A stretch of 64,000 nucleotides of DNA from Streptomyces tsukubensis (lineage in GTDB: Bacteria; Actinomycetota; Actinomycetes; Streptomycetales; Streptomycetaceae): NCBI RefSeq assembly GCF_003932715.1, contig NZ_CP020700.1, positions 7,400,501 through 7,464,500 of the forward strand, read 5' to 3'. The notes under the pieces were generated by a model. That model worked only from the letters and a program-made list of their open reading frames with translations. It made no database searches and had not been told where the DNA came from. The position numbers and the translations under genes were made by a program. Positions 28,518-37,374 of the stretch are shown piece by piece (position 1 is the stretch's first letter; each line of letters starts with the position of its first letter).

Positions 28518-30269
28518 GTGAACCAGACCTATGCGGTGACCGCCGTGACCGTCGTCGTCGTGGCGACCCTCCTCATCGGCGGCCTCGGGCTGCGCATCTC
28601 CCGTACCACCTCCGACTTCTACGTCGCCTCCCGTACCGCCGGGCCCCGTCTCAACGCCGCCGCCATCAGCGGCGAATACCTCTCCGCCGCCTCCTTCCTC
28701 GGTATCGCCGGGCTCGTCCTCCTCCAGGGGCCGGAGATGCTCTGGTACCCCGTCGGCTACACGGCCGGATACCTCGTCCTGCTGGCGCTGGTCGCCGCCC
28801 CGCTGCGCCGCTCCGGTGCGTACACGCTCTCCGACTTCGCCGAGGCCCGGCTGGAGTCCGCCGCCGTGCGCCGGCTGGCGTCCCTCTTCGTCGTCGGCAT
28901 CGGCTGGCTCTATCTCCTGCCGCAGCTCCAGGGCGCGGGCCTCACCCTGGAGATCCTCACCGGGGCCCCCAACTGGGTCGGCGGGGTCGTGGTGGCGGTC
29001 GTCGTCACCGGCGCGGTCGCCGCGGGCGGCATGCGGAGCATCACCTTCGTCCAGGCGTTCCAGTACTGGCTCAAACTGACCGCGCTGCTGGTGCCCGCGC
29101 TCTTCCTGGCCGCCGCCTGGGCCGCCGACGACGCACCCCGGGCCCGTTTCGACGCCCCCGCCGTCCTGCGGGAGCACACCACCGTCACCGTCGACGACAC
29201 CGTACGGATCGAACTCGCGAAACCCCTGACGCTGACCGTCGACGGCACGGTCGACGGCATCCGCCACGACCACGGCACCATCACCCTCGGCGAAGGGGCC
29301 CACCGGATCGACGCCGGAACCCGCGTCGGACTGCCCGCGGGCTCCGAAGTACCCGAGCGGGTGACCTCCGAAGCCGATCCGTCGAGCTGGTCGCAGCCGC
29401 TCTCCGGCGGCCACGACGGATCCCATCTGTACGCGACCTACGGACTCATCCTGGCCACCTTCCTCGGCACCATGGGCCTGCCGCACGTCGCCGTCCGCTT
29501 CTACACCAGCCCCGACGGCCGGGCCGCCCGCCGCACCACCCTCGTCGTCCTCGGACTGGTCGGCGCGTTCTATCTGCTGCCGCCCGTCTACGGCGCCCTC
29601 GGCCGGATCTACGCCCCCGAACTGGCCCTCACCGGAGCCGCGGACGCCGCCGTACTGGTGCTGCCGGAGCGGGTGCTCGGCGGGGTCGCGGGCGATCTGC
29701 TGGGCGCCCTCCTCGCGGGCGGCGCATTCGCCGCGTTCCTGTCCACGGCGTCCGGGCTGACGATGGCGGTCGCCGGAGTGATCTCGCAGGACGTGCTGCC
29801 GCCGCGCGGAGTGCGCTGGTTCCGGCTGGCGGCCCTGCTGGCCGTGGCCGTCCCGCTGGCCGCCAGCACCGTCGCCGGAAACGTGCCCGTCGCCGACGCC
29901 GTCGGACTTGCCTTCGCGGTCTCCGCCTCCTCCTTCTGCCCGCTGCTCGTCCTCGGCATCTGGTGGCGCCGGCTCACCCCGCCCGGGGCCGCCGCCGGAC
30001 TCGTCGTCGGCGGCGGCTCGGCCCTCACCGCCGTCATGGCCACCCGCGCCGGACTCGCCCCCGAGGGCTGGACACACGCCCTGATGGCCTGGCCCGCGGT
30101 CTGGTCGGTGCCGCTGGGCTTCCTCACCATGGTCCTGGTCTCCCTGGCCACCCCCCGCCACATACCCCCGTCGACCACCGCGACCCTCGCCCGGCTCCAT
30201 CTGCCGGAGGACCTCGCGGGCGGCCCCGGGCAGCCCGAACCGCCCCCGGGCCGAGGAGGAACGCGATGA
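28518..30269 (+). CDS. Na+/solute symporter (ActP-like SSS family)
   Basis: This roughly 583-residue protein has about 13 transmembrane helices and the SSS motifs ISGEYLSAASFLGIAGL, GYTAGYLVLL, GAYTLSDFAEARL and FLGTMGLPHVAVRFYTS, typical of monocarboxylate (acetate, pyruvate) symporters. A hydrophilic insert of about 95 residues (29125-29420) between two helices should lie outside the membrane and is unusually long. Starts GTG 28518 or 28512 are equivalent. Its stop overlaps the kinase start (ATGA), giving translational coupling. The bracketing LytS/LytTR pair suggests regulated uptake of an organic acid; this is inference. Confidence 0.92.
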   Translation: MNQTYAVTAVTVVVVATLLIGGLGLRISRTTSDFYVASRTAGPRLNAAAISGEYLSAASFLGIAGLVLLQGPEMLWYPVGYTAGYLVLLALVAAPLRRSGAYTLSDFAEARLESAAVRRLASLFVVGIGWLYLLPQLQGAGLTLEILTGAPNWVGGVVVAVVVTGAVAAGGMRSITFVQAFQYWLKLTALLVPALFLAAAWAADDAPRARFDAPAVLREHTTVTVDDTVRIELAKPLTLTVDGTVDGIRHDHGTITLGEGAHRIDAGTRVGLPAGSEVPERVTSEADPSSWSQPLSGGHDGSHLYATYGLILATFLGTMGLPHVAVRFYTSPDGRAARRTTLVVLGLVGAFYLLPPVYGALGRIYAPELALTGAADAAVLVLPERVLGGVAGDLLGALLAGGAFAAFLSTASGLTMAVAGVISQDVLPPRGVRWFRLAALLAVAVPLAASTVAGNVPVADAVGLAFAVSASSFCPLLVLGIWWRRLTPPGAAAGLVVGGGSALTAVMATRAGLAPEGWTHALMAWPAVWSVPLGFLTMVLVSLATPRHIPPSTTATLARLHLPEDLAGGPGQPEPPPGRGGTR

Positions 30270-31483
30270 CCGGTACGGGAATGGCCGCCCTGGCCACGGC
30301 CGGAGCGGTCCTGCTGGCCGCCGGGATCGTCGTCGGACGGCTCACCGCCCGCCGCGGCGACCGCGCCGATCCGGGCCTCGGCACCCCCGTGGAGCGGGCC
30401 ACCTTCCACACCCTGCACACCGCTTCCCTGGCCGCGCCGCCGCTGCGGGCCGGGCTCACCGAGGACACCGCCCGCAAGGCCGCCCGCAGGCTCCGCTCCC
30501 TGCTGGGCACCGAGGCGCTCTGCCTCACCGACCGCGACCGTGTCCTCGCCTGGGACGGACCGGGCGCCGACCACCACGAGCGCCGGGTGATGGCCCGGGT
30601 CGCAGACGTCCTGGAATCCGGGCGCGGCACCACCGTGGAAACCCGCTGCGAACAGCTGGAGTGCCCGCTGCGCTGGGCCGTCATCGCCCCGCTGACGGGG
30701 GAGGACGGCGTTCTCGGCACCCTCGTCGCCTACGGGTCGAGGGAGTCCGCCGTGCTGGTGCGGGCCGCGACCGAAGTCGCCCGCTGGGTCTCCGTACAGC
30801 TGGAACTCGCCGAACTCGACCGCTCCCGCACCCGGCTCATCGAGGCCGAGATCCGGGCCCTGCGCGCCCAGATCTCCCCCCACTTCGTCTTCAACTCCCT
30901 CGCCGCGATCGCGTCCTTCGTCCGCACCGACCCCGAGCGGGCCAGGGAACTGCTGCTGGAGTTCGCCGACTTCACCCGGTACTCGTTCCGGCGCCACGGG
31001 GAGTTCACGCACCTCGCGGACGAGCTCCGCTCCATCGAGCAGTATCTGGCGCTGGCCGGGGCCCGGTTCGGGGACCGGCTGAAGGTGACGCTCCAGGTGG
31101 CGCCCGAGGTACTGCCGGTCACCCTGCCGTTCCTCTGTCTCCAGCCCCTGGTGGAGAACGCGGTCAAACACGGTCTGGAGGACACCACGGGTGAGCGCCG
31201 GATCACCATCGCGGCCCGGGACGCGGGCGCGGAGGCGGTGGTGACCGTGGAGGACGACGGGGTGGGCATGGACCCGGCGGAGCTGCGCGGGATCCTCGCG
31301 GGCGAACGGCCCGCGTCCTCGGGAATCGGGCTGTCGAACGTCGACGAACGACTGCGTCAGGTGTACGGGGACGGACACGGGCTGGTCATCGAGACCGGGG
31401 TGGGGGCGGGGATGAAGGTCACCGTCCGGATCCCCAAATACCGTGCGGGGGTGCATTCGTCACCGGGGCGCCGTCCCCTGTGA
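30266..31483 (+). CDS. LytS-like sensor histidine kinase
   Basis: The 405-residue kinase has one N-terminal transmembrane segment (ALATAGAVLLAAGIVVG), a GAF-like sensor region (about 50-185) and the LytS/YehU-type His_kinase domain with phospho-acceptor ISPHFVFNSLAAI, N-box LVENAVKHG, and G-boxes DDGVGMDP and SSGIGLSNVDERL. It overlaps the symporter stop by four bases, with GGAGGA as ribosome site. The partner is most likely the LytTR regulator at 26564. In E. coli the comparable BtsSR and YpdAB systems sense pyruvate-type signals and control a transporter. Confidence 0.93.
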   Translation: MTGTGMAALATAGAVLLAAGIVVGRLTARRGDRADPGLGTPVERATFHTLHTASLAAPPLRAGLTEDTARKAARRLRSLLGTEALCLTDRDRVLAWDGPGADHHERRVMARVADVLESGRGTTVETRCEQLECPLRWAVIAPLTGEDGVLGTLVAYGSRESAVLVRAATEVARWVSVQLELAELDRSRTRLIEAEIRALRAQISPHFVFNSLAAIASFVRTDPERARELLLEFADFTRYSFRRHGEFTHLADELRSIEQYLALAGARFGDRLKVTLQVAPEVLPVTLPFLCLQPLVENAVKHGLEDTTGERRITIAARDAGAEAVVTVEDDGVGMDPAELRGILAGERPASSGIGLSNVDERLRQVYGDGHGLVIETGVGAGMKVTVRIPKYRAGVHSSPGRRPL

Positions 31484-31574
31484 GCCCGCTGCCCCTGTGA
31501 GTCCGCCGCCTTCTGTGCCCGCGGGCCCGGGCGCCCGGGTGAACCGGTCCGGGGCCGCTGCCGGGCCGGTGCCG

Positions 31575-32096
31575 TCAGAAGAGGTGGATCGCCAGATGCC
31601 CGAGCGGCAGCCCGAGCTGCCAGGCAGGGGTCCACACCCGGGTCTGCTCGTCGACGGTGCCCGCCCGGCCCGCCGCCTGACGGTGCGCCGAATCGTCCCC
31701 GAGGTCCGTCGTCAGCAGCTCGGTCCGGCTGAGCCACTGCCACGACTCCCGCGCCAGCAGCAGATCGGGCGCCGGACCGCTGCCGAGCGACCTGCCCCGC
31801 TCCTCGCGCGCCGTCAGCCTCTGCTCCACCCACTCCGGCCACGGATGCCCGTAGGCGGTGCGGTTCAGCCACTCCTCGATGCTGGCCACCGCATGCGCCC
31901 CGGCGAACTCGCCGGAGCCGTCGCAGAGGTAGACGGTGAGGGCCAGGGTCTCGCGGCCCGCGCGGTACTCCAGCGAGCCGCCGTCGACGAGGGCGCTGCC
32001 GCGCAGCATCTCGTCGGCGATGTACTCGGCGCAGAACCACGCCATGGGCACGTCAGGGGTTTCTCCACCGGTGTCGTTCGTACTCTCGGTCTGCAC
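31575..32096 (-). CDS. hypothetical protein (173 aa)
   Basis: The frame gives a soluble acidic protein with several Trp residues and a WFCAEYIADEMLRGSALVD segment followed by LALTVYLCDGSGEF. I know no family for it. The start is uncertain: GTG 32096 (preceded by GGTGGGAACG) is preferred over longer in-frame options to 32234, because the sequence before it is Arg/His-rich. It lies downstream of the ECF sigma gene on the same strand but 230 bases away. Confidence 0.65.
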   Translation of the reverse strand: MQTESTNDTGGETPDVPMAWFCAEYIADEMLRGSALVDGGSLEYRAGRETLALTVYLCDGSGEFAGAHAVASIEEWLNRTAYGHPWPEWVEQRLTAREERGRSLGSGPAPDLLLARESWQWLSRTELLTTDLGDDSAHRQAAGRAGTVDEQTRVWTPAWQLGLPLGHLAIHLF

Positions 32097-32326
32097 CGTT
32101 CCCACCTTCTTCCGGACGACACGGTGTCGGTGTCGGTTCCGAGACGAGCCTCTACCGAGTGACACGGCCCGCGGCGCATCTTTGCTCAACTTCACCGTGA
32201 CGTTTCGCACTCCGGGGGTATGTGCCGTGGCCACAGGGGGACACGAGGTGAGCGGGACGGCCGGTGCTCACGTGATGGCCCCGGCGGGCCGAGGCGGGCG
32301 GCGCGTCGGATCCGGGGCGCGCGATA

Positions 32327-32896
32327 TCACGCGGCACGCCGACCGGTCCGGTCGTACCCGGGCAGCCGAGGGGCCAGGGCGCGCAGCGCGTAGTGCGTCC
32401 GTGACTTGACCGTGCCCGGCGGGATCCCGAGGGATTCGGCCGTCTCCCGGACGCTCAGGCCCTGGAAGTACAGCCGGTCGAGGACGGCCCGGTGGTCCGC
32501 GCTCAGCGAGCCGACGGCGGCCCGGACGTCGAGCCGGGCGACTGTGCTCTCGGTGGGGTCGGTGGGGTCGACGGAGTCCGCCGGGTCGGGCACGGTGGCG
32601 AGCACCCCGTCCCCGATCTCCGCGGGACGGGCGAGCCGCGAGCGCCGGGCGTCGATGGCGAGCCGCCGCCCGACCGTGAACAGCCACGGGCGCATGGACT
32701 CGTAGGGACGTTCGAAGGCCTCCGGGTGCTGCCAGGCCCGGACGAGCGTCTCCTGGACGAGGTCCTCGGCGCGCTGCTGGTCGCCGTAGGTCAGACCCTG
32801 GAGAAAGCTCAGCAGGGCGGGGCCGTGTTCGCGCTGGAGTTCCGCGATGGCCCCCTCGTCGGTGGTCGCGGAAGCGATCAGGGTTGCCGTCGCCAT
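32327..32896 (-). CDS. ECF-family RNA polymerase sigma factor
   Basis: The 189-residue protein has sigma region 2 (ALLSFLQGLTYGDQQRAEDL, VQETLVRAWQHPEAF, RPWLFTVGRRLAIDARR) and region 4 (LSADHRAVLDRLYFQGLSV, RETAESLGIPPGTVKSRTHY). ECF factors direct RNA polymerase to stress or envelope promoters and are usually held by an adjacent anti-sigma factor. No zinc-finger or membrane anti-sigma gene is adjacent here. The divergent neighbour encodes a CapA-type exported protein, a possible target. ATG 32896 has AGAGG about 12 bases upstream. Confidence 0.92.
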   Translation of the reverse strand: MATATLIASATTDEGAIAELQREHGPALLSFLQGLTYGDQQRAEDLVQETLVRAWQHPEAFERPYESMRPWLFTVGRRLAIDARRSRLARPAEIGDGVLATVPDPADSVDPTDPTESTVARLDVRAAVGSLSADHRAVLDRLYFQGLSVRETAESLGIPPGTVKSRTHYALRALAPRLPGYDRTGRRAA

Positions 32897-33365
32897 GGTT
32901 CAACACCTCTTCTCTTGCGTCCGGTCCGGTGGGCCGGTGGCGCGGATTGCAGGGTCGGGCGGGACGGGACCGGGTCGGGCGGGGAACCGGCACGGAGCTG
33001 CCGGACAGGGGCCGTGGCCGTATGGAAACCAATGCGGGGCGGCCGGAGAAGCCGGTGCGGCGCGGTCCGTAGGCGAGCGGTCGGCCCGGGTCGACGAGTG
33101 GTGCGACGAGCGGGCGGCCGGATCCGGCCCGCCGGTGCGACGGGACGGTGAACGGTCCCTTCCGGGTACGCGGCCGACCGGCCGTTCACACCGTCCGGCG
33201 GCCGTGCCGGTGCCGCCGATGCGGTGACCGTGCCCGCGCTCTGCGCCGTGTCGCTTGCCTTCCGGCGACCCACCCTGTGCATTCGGAGGAACGGAATATC
33301 GGATTGTCGTATCGGTACGTTCTCCGTCGGGCCCCGGTGCCGACGCGGGTTGGGAGCAGCAGCGC
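32897..33365. promoter_or_regulatory. divergent control region between ECF sigma factor and CapA genes
   Basis: A 469-base non-coding region. A GGAAC at 33290-33294 followed by GTCGT at 33308 is reminiscent of ECF promoters, but the 13-base spacing is too short for confidence. No large palindrome is present. The many short frames through it have no ribosome sites. Confidence 0.3.
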
Positions 33366-34649
33366 ATGGGACGGGACCGGAACAGCGGAAACAGCCGGAA
33401 CGGGTGGCGTACGGCACGGCACCGCGGAAACGGCCGGAACGGGTCGCGTACGGCACGGCACGGCGGCACGCTCGGACGGTACGGGCCCCCGGTGCTCGCC
33501 GCCCTGCTGCTCACGGCCGGGACAACGGCCTGCACCGCCCCCGAACGGGAACCGGCGAAGCCCCGGTCCTCGCCGTCCGCCGCCGGGGGCGCGGCGGCCG
33601 ACCGCGCTTTCACCCTCGTCGCCAGCGGCGACGTCCTGCCCCATGACTCGGTGATCTCGCGGGCCCGCGGCGACGCCGACGGATCGTCCGACGACGGCTA
33701 CGACTTCCGCCCCATGCTCGCGGCGGTCCGCCCCTTCGTCTCGGCCGCCGATCTGGCGATCTGCCATATGGAGACCGTGTACGGCGCCGACGGCGACTAC
33801 CAGGGCTATCCGGCCTTCACCTCGCCGCCGCAGGTCGCCCGCGGACTCGCCGCCACCGGGTACGACGCCTGCTCCACCGCGTCGAACCACAGCCTGGACG
33901 ACGGCGCCGACGGAATCCGCCGCACCCTGGACGCCATGGACACCGCAGGACTGGTCCACCACGGCTCCGCCCGTACGGCCCAGGAAGCCGCGCTGCCCGG
34001 CCGGCTCAAGGCGGGCGGTGCCGAAGTCGCCCACCTCGCGTACACCTACGGCACCAACGGACAGCCGCTGCCCGAAGGACAGCCCTGGGCCGTCCGGCTC
34101 ATCGACGAGCAGCAGATCCTCGACGACGCCCGGGCCGCCCGCCGGGCCGGCGCCGATATCGTCGTCCTCAGCCTGCACTGGGGCACGGAGTGGCAGACCG
34201 ACCCGGACGAACAGCAGCTCACGCTGGCCAGGAGCCTCACGGCCGCCGCCACCGGAGGCCGCCCCGACATCGACCTCGTCCTGGGGACGCACGCCCATGT
34301 GCCCCAGGCCTACGAGAAGGTCAACGGCACCTGGGTGATCTACGGGATGGGCGACCAGATCGCCGGCCCCATGTTCGACTACACCGGCGCCCGGGACCAC
34401 CGCGGAAACATGGGCTCCATCGGCCGGTTCACCTTCGCCCCGCCGAAGACCCCGGGCGGACGCTGGGAGGTCACCCGGGCGGAGTTCGTACCGCAGTGGT
34501 ACGACACCGACGCGGGACGGGTCGTGAACCTCCCGGCCGCGCTCGCCGAGGACTCCGGCCGTGACGACCTCCGCGAGGTCCAGGACGGCATCGCGGAAGC
34601 CGTCCTGAGCCGGGGCGCCGCGAAGGACGGTCTGACGATGGCCCGCTGA
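33366..34649 (+). CDS. CapA-family exported lipoprotein
   Basis: The 427-residue protein has a very basic N terminus built from a 13-residue tandem repeat, then a hydrophobic segment and lipobox TTAC. The PGA_cap/CapA metallophosphatase-like domain follows (FTLVASGDVLPHDSV, ADLAICHMETVYG, DACSTASNHSLDDG, IVVLSLHWGTEWQ, LVLGTHAHVPQAYEKVNG). CapA-type proteins act in poly-gamma-glutamate or related surface polymer handling; in isolation the function is not certain. No capB/C genes are nearby. It is divergent from the ECF sigma gene. Confidence 0.88.
   Translation: MGRDRNSGNSRNGWRTARHRGNGRNGSRTARHGGTLGRYGPPVLAALLLTAGTTACTAPEREPAKPRSSPSAAGGAAADRAFTLVASGDVLPHDSVISRARGDADGSSDDGYDFRPMLAAVRPFVSAADLAICHMETVYGADGDYQGYPAFTSPPQVARGLAATGYDACSTASNHSLDDGADGIRRTLDAMDTAGLVHHGSARTAQEAALPGRLKAGGAEVAHLAYTYGTNGQPLPEGQPWAVRLIDEQQILDDARAARRAGADIVVLSLHWGTEWQTDPDEQQLTLARSLTAAATGGRPDIDLVLGTHAHVPQAYEKVNGTWVIYGMGDQIAGPMFDYTGARDHRGNMGSIGRFTFAPPKTPGGRWEVTRAEFVPQWYDTDAGRVVNLPAALAEDSGRDDLREVQDGIAEAVLSRGAAKDGLTMAR
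33385..33462 (+). repeat. 39-bp tandem duplication inside the CapA leader
   Basis: The 39 bases beginning at 33385 are repeated with four differences from 33424, duplicating the peptide unit N-x-RNG-x-RTARH in the cytoplasmic N terminus of the CapA protein. Confidence 0.75.
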
Positions 34650-34714
34650 ACCGGCCGCCGCGGGCTACCGGGGCGGCGGGAGCTGTCCGGGCCGGCAGGA
34701 TCCGGCAACGGCCC

Positions 34715-35185
34715 CTACGGGACCACCGTCACCGGCCAGCGGCCCGCCTTCACCAGCTTGACCGCCACCGAACCGATGAACCGGTGTCCCGCGGACTCCG
34801 AGAGCCCCACCACCACCGCATCGGCCTTCAGATCGTCGGCCGCCTGCACCAGACCGTTGTACGCGTCCCCCGGGAAGGTGTGGAACTCCCAGCGGACGTC
34901 CCAGATGCCCCGCACCCGCTCCGTCGCCGCCCGCACCTCGGCCACCAGTTCCTCCGCGACCTGCCCGGTGGTGTCCGCCACCGGCACCCCGAGGGCCGCG
35001 CCCGCCGCCATCACCGGCTGCACGTACACGATCGCCAGCAGCGCGTTCTGCCGCCGGGCCAGCCCACCCGCGTACGCCGCGGCGCGCAGGGAGGAGTCGG
35101 ATCCGTCCACACCGGCGACGATCACCTTCGGGCCGTCGGTACCGCGTTCGAAGGACGAGGCCGGAGAGGAGCGGGGAGTTGTCAC
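34715..35185 (-). CDS. universal stress protein (UspA) family
   Basis: The 156-residue single UspA domain has VIVAGVDGSDSSLRAAAYA at the start of the alpha/beta fold and ends VKAGRWPVTVVP. The usual ATP-binding signature G-x2-G-x9-G-S is degenerate (GLSESAGHRFIGSV), so it may not bind ATP. UspA proteins modulate survival under stress by unknown mechanisms. The start is GTG 35185 with a weak GGTGGT; longer in-frame starts to 35410 read as non-protein. It is divergent from the deacetylase gene. Confidence 0.88.
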   Translation of the reverse strand: MTTPRSSPASSFERGTDGPKVIVAGVDGSDSSLRAAAYAGGLARRQNALLAIVYVQPVMAAGAALGVPVADTTGQVAEELVAEVRAATERVRGIWDVRWEFHTFPGDAYNGLVQAADDLKADAVVVGLSESAGHRFIGSVAVKLVKAGRWPVTVVP

Positions 35186-35408
35186 ACCACCGAGGGTAAG
35201 CCGCCCGCCGCGGATCGGGCCCGAGGGAGGTCCGCGCCGGTCCCGCGGGGTGGGCGGCGCACGGATCGAATGCTCCGGGCGACCGGTCGGCGACCGCATC
35301 GGCCGAGCGTGCGAACGCAGCGCTGTTCGACTGCTCCCATCGGGTAATTTCCTTCCGGGCCGCGTGTTGATCAAGCTCGCGGACCGGTCGTCGTGCGAGC
35401 TGTTGGTC

Positions 35409-36275
35409 ATGAAGAAGGATCAGACGCCACCGCATCGCCGCACCGTGCTCCGGATCGCCGCGGGCATCGGCGCCCTTGCCACCGCCGGCCTCCTCGTCAC
35501 CGAGGGGACCGGCGGGCGGACCGTGGCTCCCGGGCCCGCCGTGGGGGGCGCGGGCGGCGCGCCGGGCCGTCCGGCGGCCGGTGCGGCGGGCGCCGCGGGC
35601 CACCGGGCCCGGGCCACCGCCTACCGGCTCCAGCCGATGACCGGGATCCCGCGCGGGCTGCGCCGGGTCCGGCCGCCGGTGCGCGAACACCCCTTCCTCA
35701 GCCTGCCGTCGACGGGCCGGACCATGGTGCTGACCTTCGACGACGGGCCGGACCCCCGCTACACCCCGGAAGTCCTGGACATCCTCGCGCGCTACGACGT
35801 CCCCGCGATGTTCTTCGTCTGCGGCGAGACGGCCGATATGTACGGGGATCTCGTACGGCGGATGGCCGACGACGGGCATGTGGTGGGCAACCACACCTGG
35901 TCCCATCCGCTGATGCCGTCCTTGGCGCCGTCCCGGATCCGCGACGAGATGGGCCGGACCAGCGAGGTCGTCGAGGAGCTGGTCGGCCAGGCGCCGCTCT
36001 GGTACCGCGCGCCCTTCGGGGCCTGGAACCGGCACTCCTTCGAGATCGGCGCGGAGCTGGGGATGGAGCCGCTGGCCTGGACCGTCGACACCCTGGACTG
36101 GACCGAGCCGGGTGCCGGGACCATCGCCAGCCGGGTGCTGGACGGTGCGGCGCCGGGCGTGGTGGTGCTCTCGCACGACGCCGGGGGAGACCGCTCGCAG
36201 AGCGTGGCCGCGCTCCGCAACTATCTGCCGAAGCTGCTGGAAGCGGGATACACGATCACCGTCCCGCAGCGCTGA
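35409..36275 (+). CDS. Tat-exported polysaccharide deacetylase (NodB homology)
   Basis: The 288-residue protein has a twin-arginine-like leader (HRRTVLRIAAGIGALATAG), an Ala/Gly linker and a carbohydrate esterase 4 domain: motif 1 LTFDDGPDP, motif 2 NHTWSHP for the zinc histidines, motif 3 YRAPFGAWN and motif 5 VVLSHD. It should remove N-acetyl groups from peptidoglycan or chitin-like polymers outside the cell. A hairpin terminator follows at 36280. Confidence 0.93.
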   Translation: MKKDQTPPHRRTVLRIAAGIGALATAGLLVTEGTGGRTVAPGPAVGGAGGAPGRPAAGAAGAAGHRARATAYRLQPMTGIPRGLRRVRPPVREHPFLSLPSTGRTMVLTFDDGPDPRYTPEVLDILARYDVPAMFFVCGETADMYGDLVRRMADDGHVVGNHTWSHPLMPSLAPSRIRDEMGRTSEVVEELVGQAPLWYRAPFGAWNRHSFEIGAELGMEPLAWTVDTLDWTEPGAGTIASRVLDGAAPGVVVLSHDAGGDRSQSVAALRNYLPKLLEAGYTITVPQR

Positions 36276-36279
36276 AGCG

Positions 36280-36309
36280 GGCCGGGGCCGAAGGCCACCG
36301 GCCCCGGCC
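36280..36309. terminator. bidirectional hairpin terminator
   Basis: An 11-bp stem GGCCGGGGCCG / CGGCCCCGGCC with an eight-base loop lies five bases after the deacetylase stop and 43 bases before the convergent sortase gene end. Confidence 0.7.
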
Positions 36310-36351
36310 GCCCCGAAGGTCCGGAAGCCCTGCCCGGCCGGTCCCGGACCG

Positions 36352-37005
36352 TCAGCGCGAGGAGACCATCCGGGCGAAGACCACCACATTGCCGTCGTAA
36401 CCACCGGACCGGCTCCAGCCGCCGCCGCAGGTGATCACCCGCAGCTCCGGATAGCCGGTGTCGCCGTACACCTGGGCGCCGGGGAAGTCGTCCTTGGCGT
36501 ACACCTCGACCCCGTACACCTCGAACACCGCCTTCTTCCCGTCGAGCCGGTCGACCTCGACCCGGTCGCCCCGCTTCACCGTGCCGAGCCCGTAGAACAC
36601 CGCAGGACCCGACGTATTGTCGACATGGCCCGCGATGACCGCCGTACCGCGCTGCCCGGGCGCGACACCGTTCTGGTACCAGCCCGCGAACTCCGGCGCG
36701 TCGGCGGGTGGTGCCTCGATCCAGCCGTCGGCGTCCAGACCCACGTTCATCAGCGGGGCGTCCACGTCGATCGCGGAGATCCGCACCCGCTCGGCGGGCG
36801 CGTGCGGCAGGGCCTTCGACACGGTGGGCCCGGCGAAGACCTCACCGTCGGTACGGCCCAGGGAGGCGGCGGCAGCGGGCTGGGGCGGGCCGAGCGCGAC
36901 GTCCACCCCGTTCTTCATCAGGGCGATCCCGGTGAGCATCACCAGCGCCAGCACGCCCCAGGGCGAACGCCGCCGCGGCCCCGGGTCGTCGAAGTCCGCG
37001 CCCAT
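36352..37005 (-). CDS. class F sortase
   Basis: The 217-residue protein has one N-terminal membrane anchor (WGVLALVMLTGIALMKNG) and a sortase beta-barrel with catalytic His in VIAGHVDNTSG, Cys in LRVITCGGGW and a conserved Arg near the end (VVVFARM). Sortases cleave C-terminal sorting signals and attach proteins to the cell wall. ATG 37005 is preceded by GGAAGAGG. The two nearest genes on the other side of its promoter encode surface-type proteins with sorting-signal-like tails that lack LPXTG. Confidence 0.92.
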   Translation of the reverse strand: MGADFDDPGPRRRSPWGVLALVMLTGIALMKNGVDVALGPPQPAAAASLGRTDGEVFAGPTVSKALPHAPAERVRISAIDVDAPLMNVGLDADGWIEAPPADAPEFAGWYQNGVAPGQRGTAVIAGHVDNTSGPAVFYGLGTVKRGDRVEVDRLDGKKAVFEVYGVEVYAKDDFPGAQVYGDTGYPELRVITCGGGWSRSGGYDGNVVVFARMVSSR

Positions 37006-37374
37006 CGCACCTCTTCCCTCCGGCCGCCGCGACCGGACACCTCCGTCCGGCCACCGGTGACTCCCGTCGATTCCCTGGGCACGGTAGGTGAGCCGGAGGG
37101 CCCCGGCGATCCGGACGGGGCGAACGGGTGGCGCCGTCCAGCCGGGGTGACCCATCCGTGTCAACGCCCCGGCGTGACTTCCCCGATCCGGGTGACGGTG
37201 TGTGACCTGCGGATCCGTACCGGCCATTCGGCGCGTCGTGGGCGTGTCGGCTCACCGGGTCGGACGAGCGCCGACATGCGGTCCCCGGCCCGCCCGGTGA
37301 GGGTTCGTCATGGAAGGCGTACTCGTCGAAAAACCCGGAGCGCCGCTCCGGGCGTCTTCCGCTGGAGGTTCACG
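37006..37374. promoter_or_regulatory. divergent region between sortase and surface-protein genes
   Basis: About 370 bases without a gene. A 7-bp stem-loop (CCCGGAG / CTCCGGG, 37334-37352) lies in the leader of the downstream gene, just before its GGAGG ribosome site, and could influence translation. No operator was recognised. Confidence 0.35.

Noticed and set aside
28170..30200. A 676-codon minus-strand frame opposite the symporter
   Set aside because: It is Gly/Glu/Arg/Asp-rich with no domain signal, typical of antisense to a GC-rich membrane-protein gene; the + strand has clear SSS motifs.
33290..33313. ECF-type promoter (GGAAC...GTC) upstream of CapA
   Set aside because: The spacing is 13 bases rather than the usual 15-17, so a sigma-factor autoregulon link is not supported.
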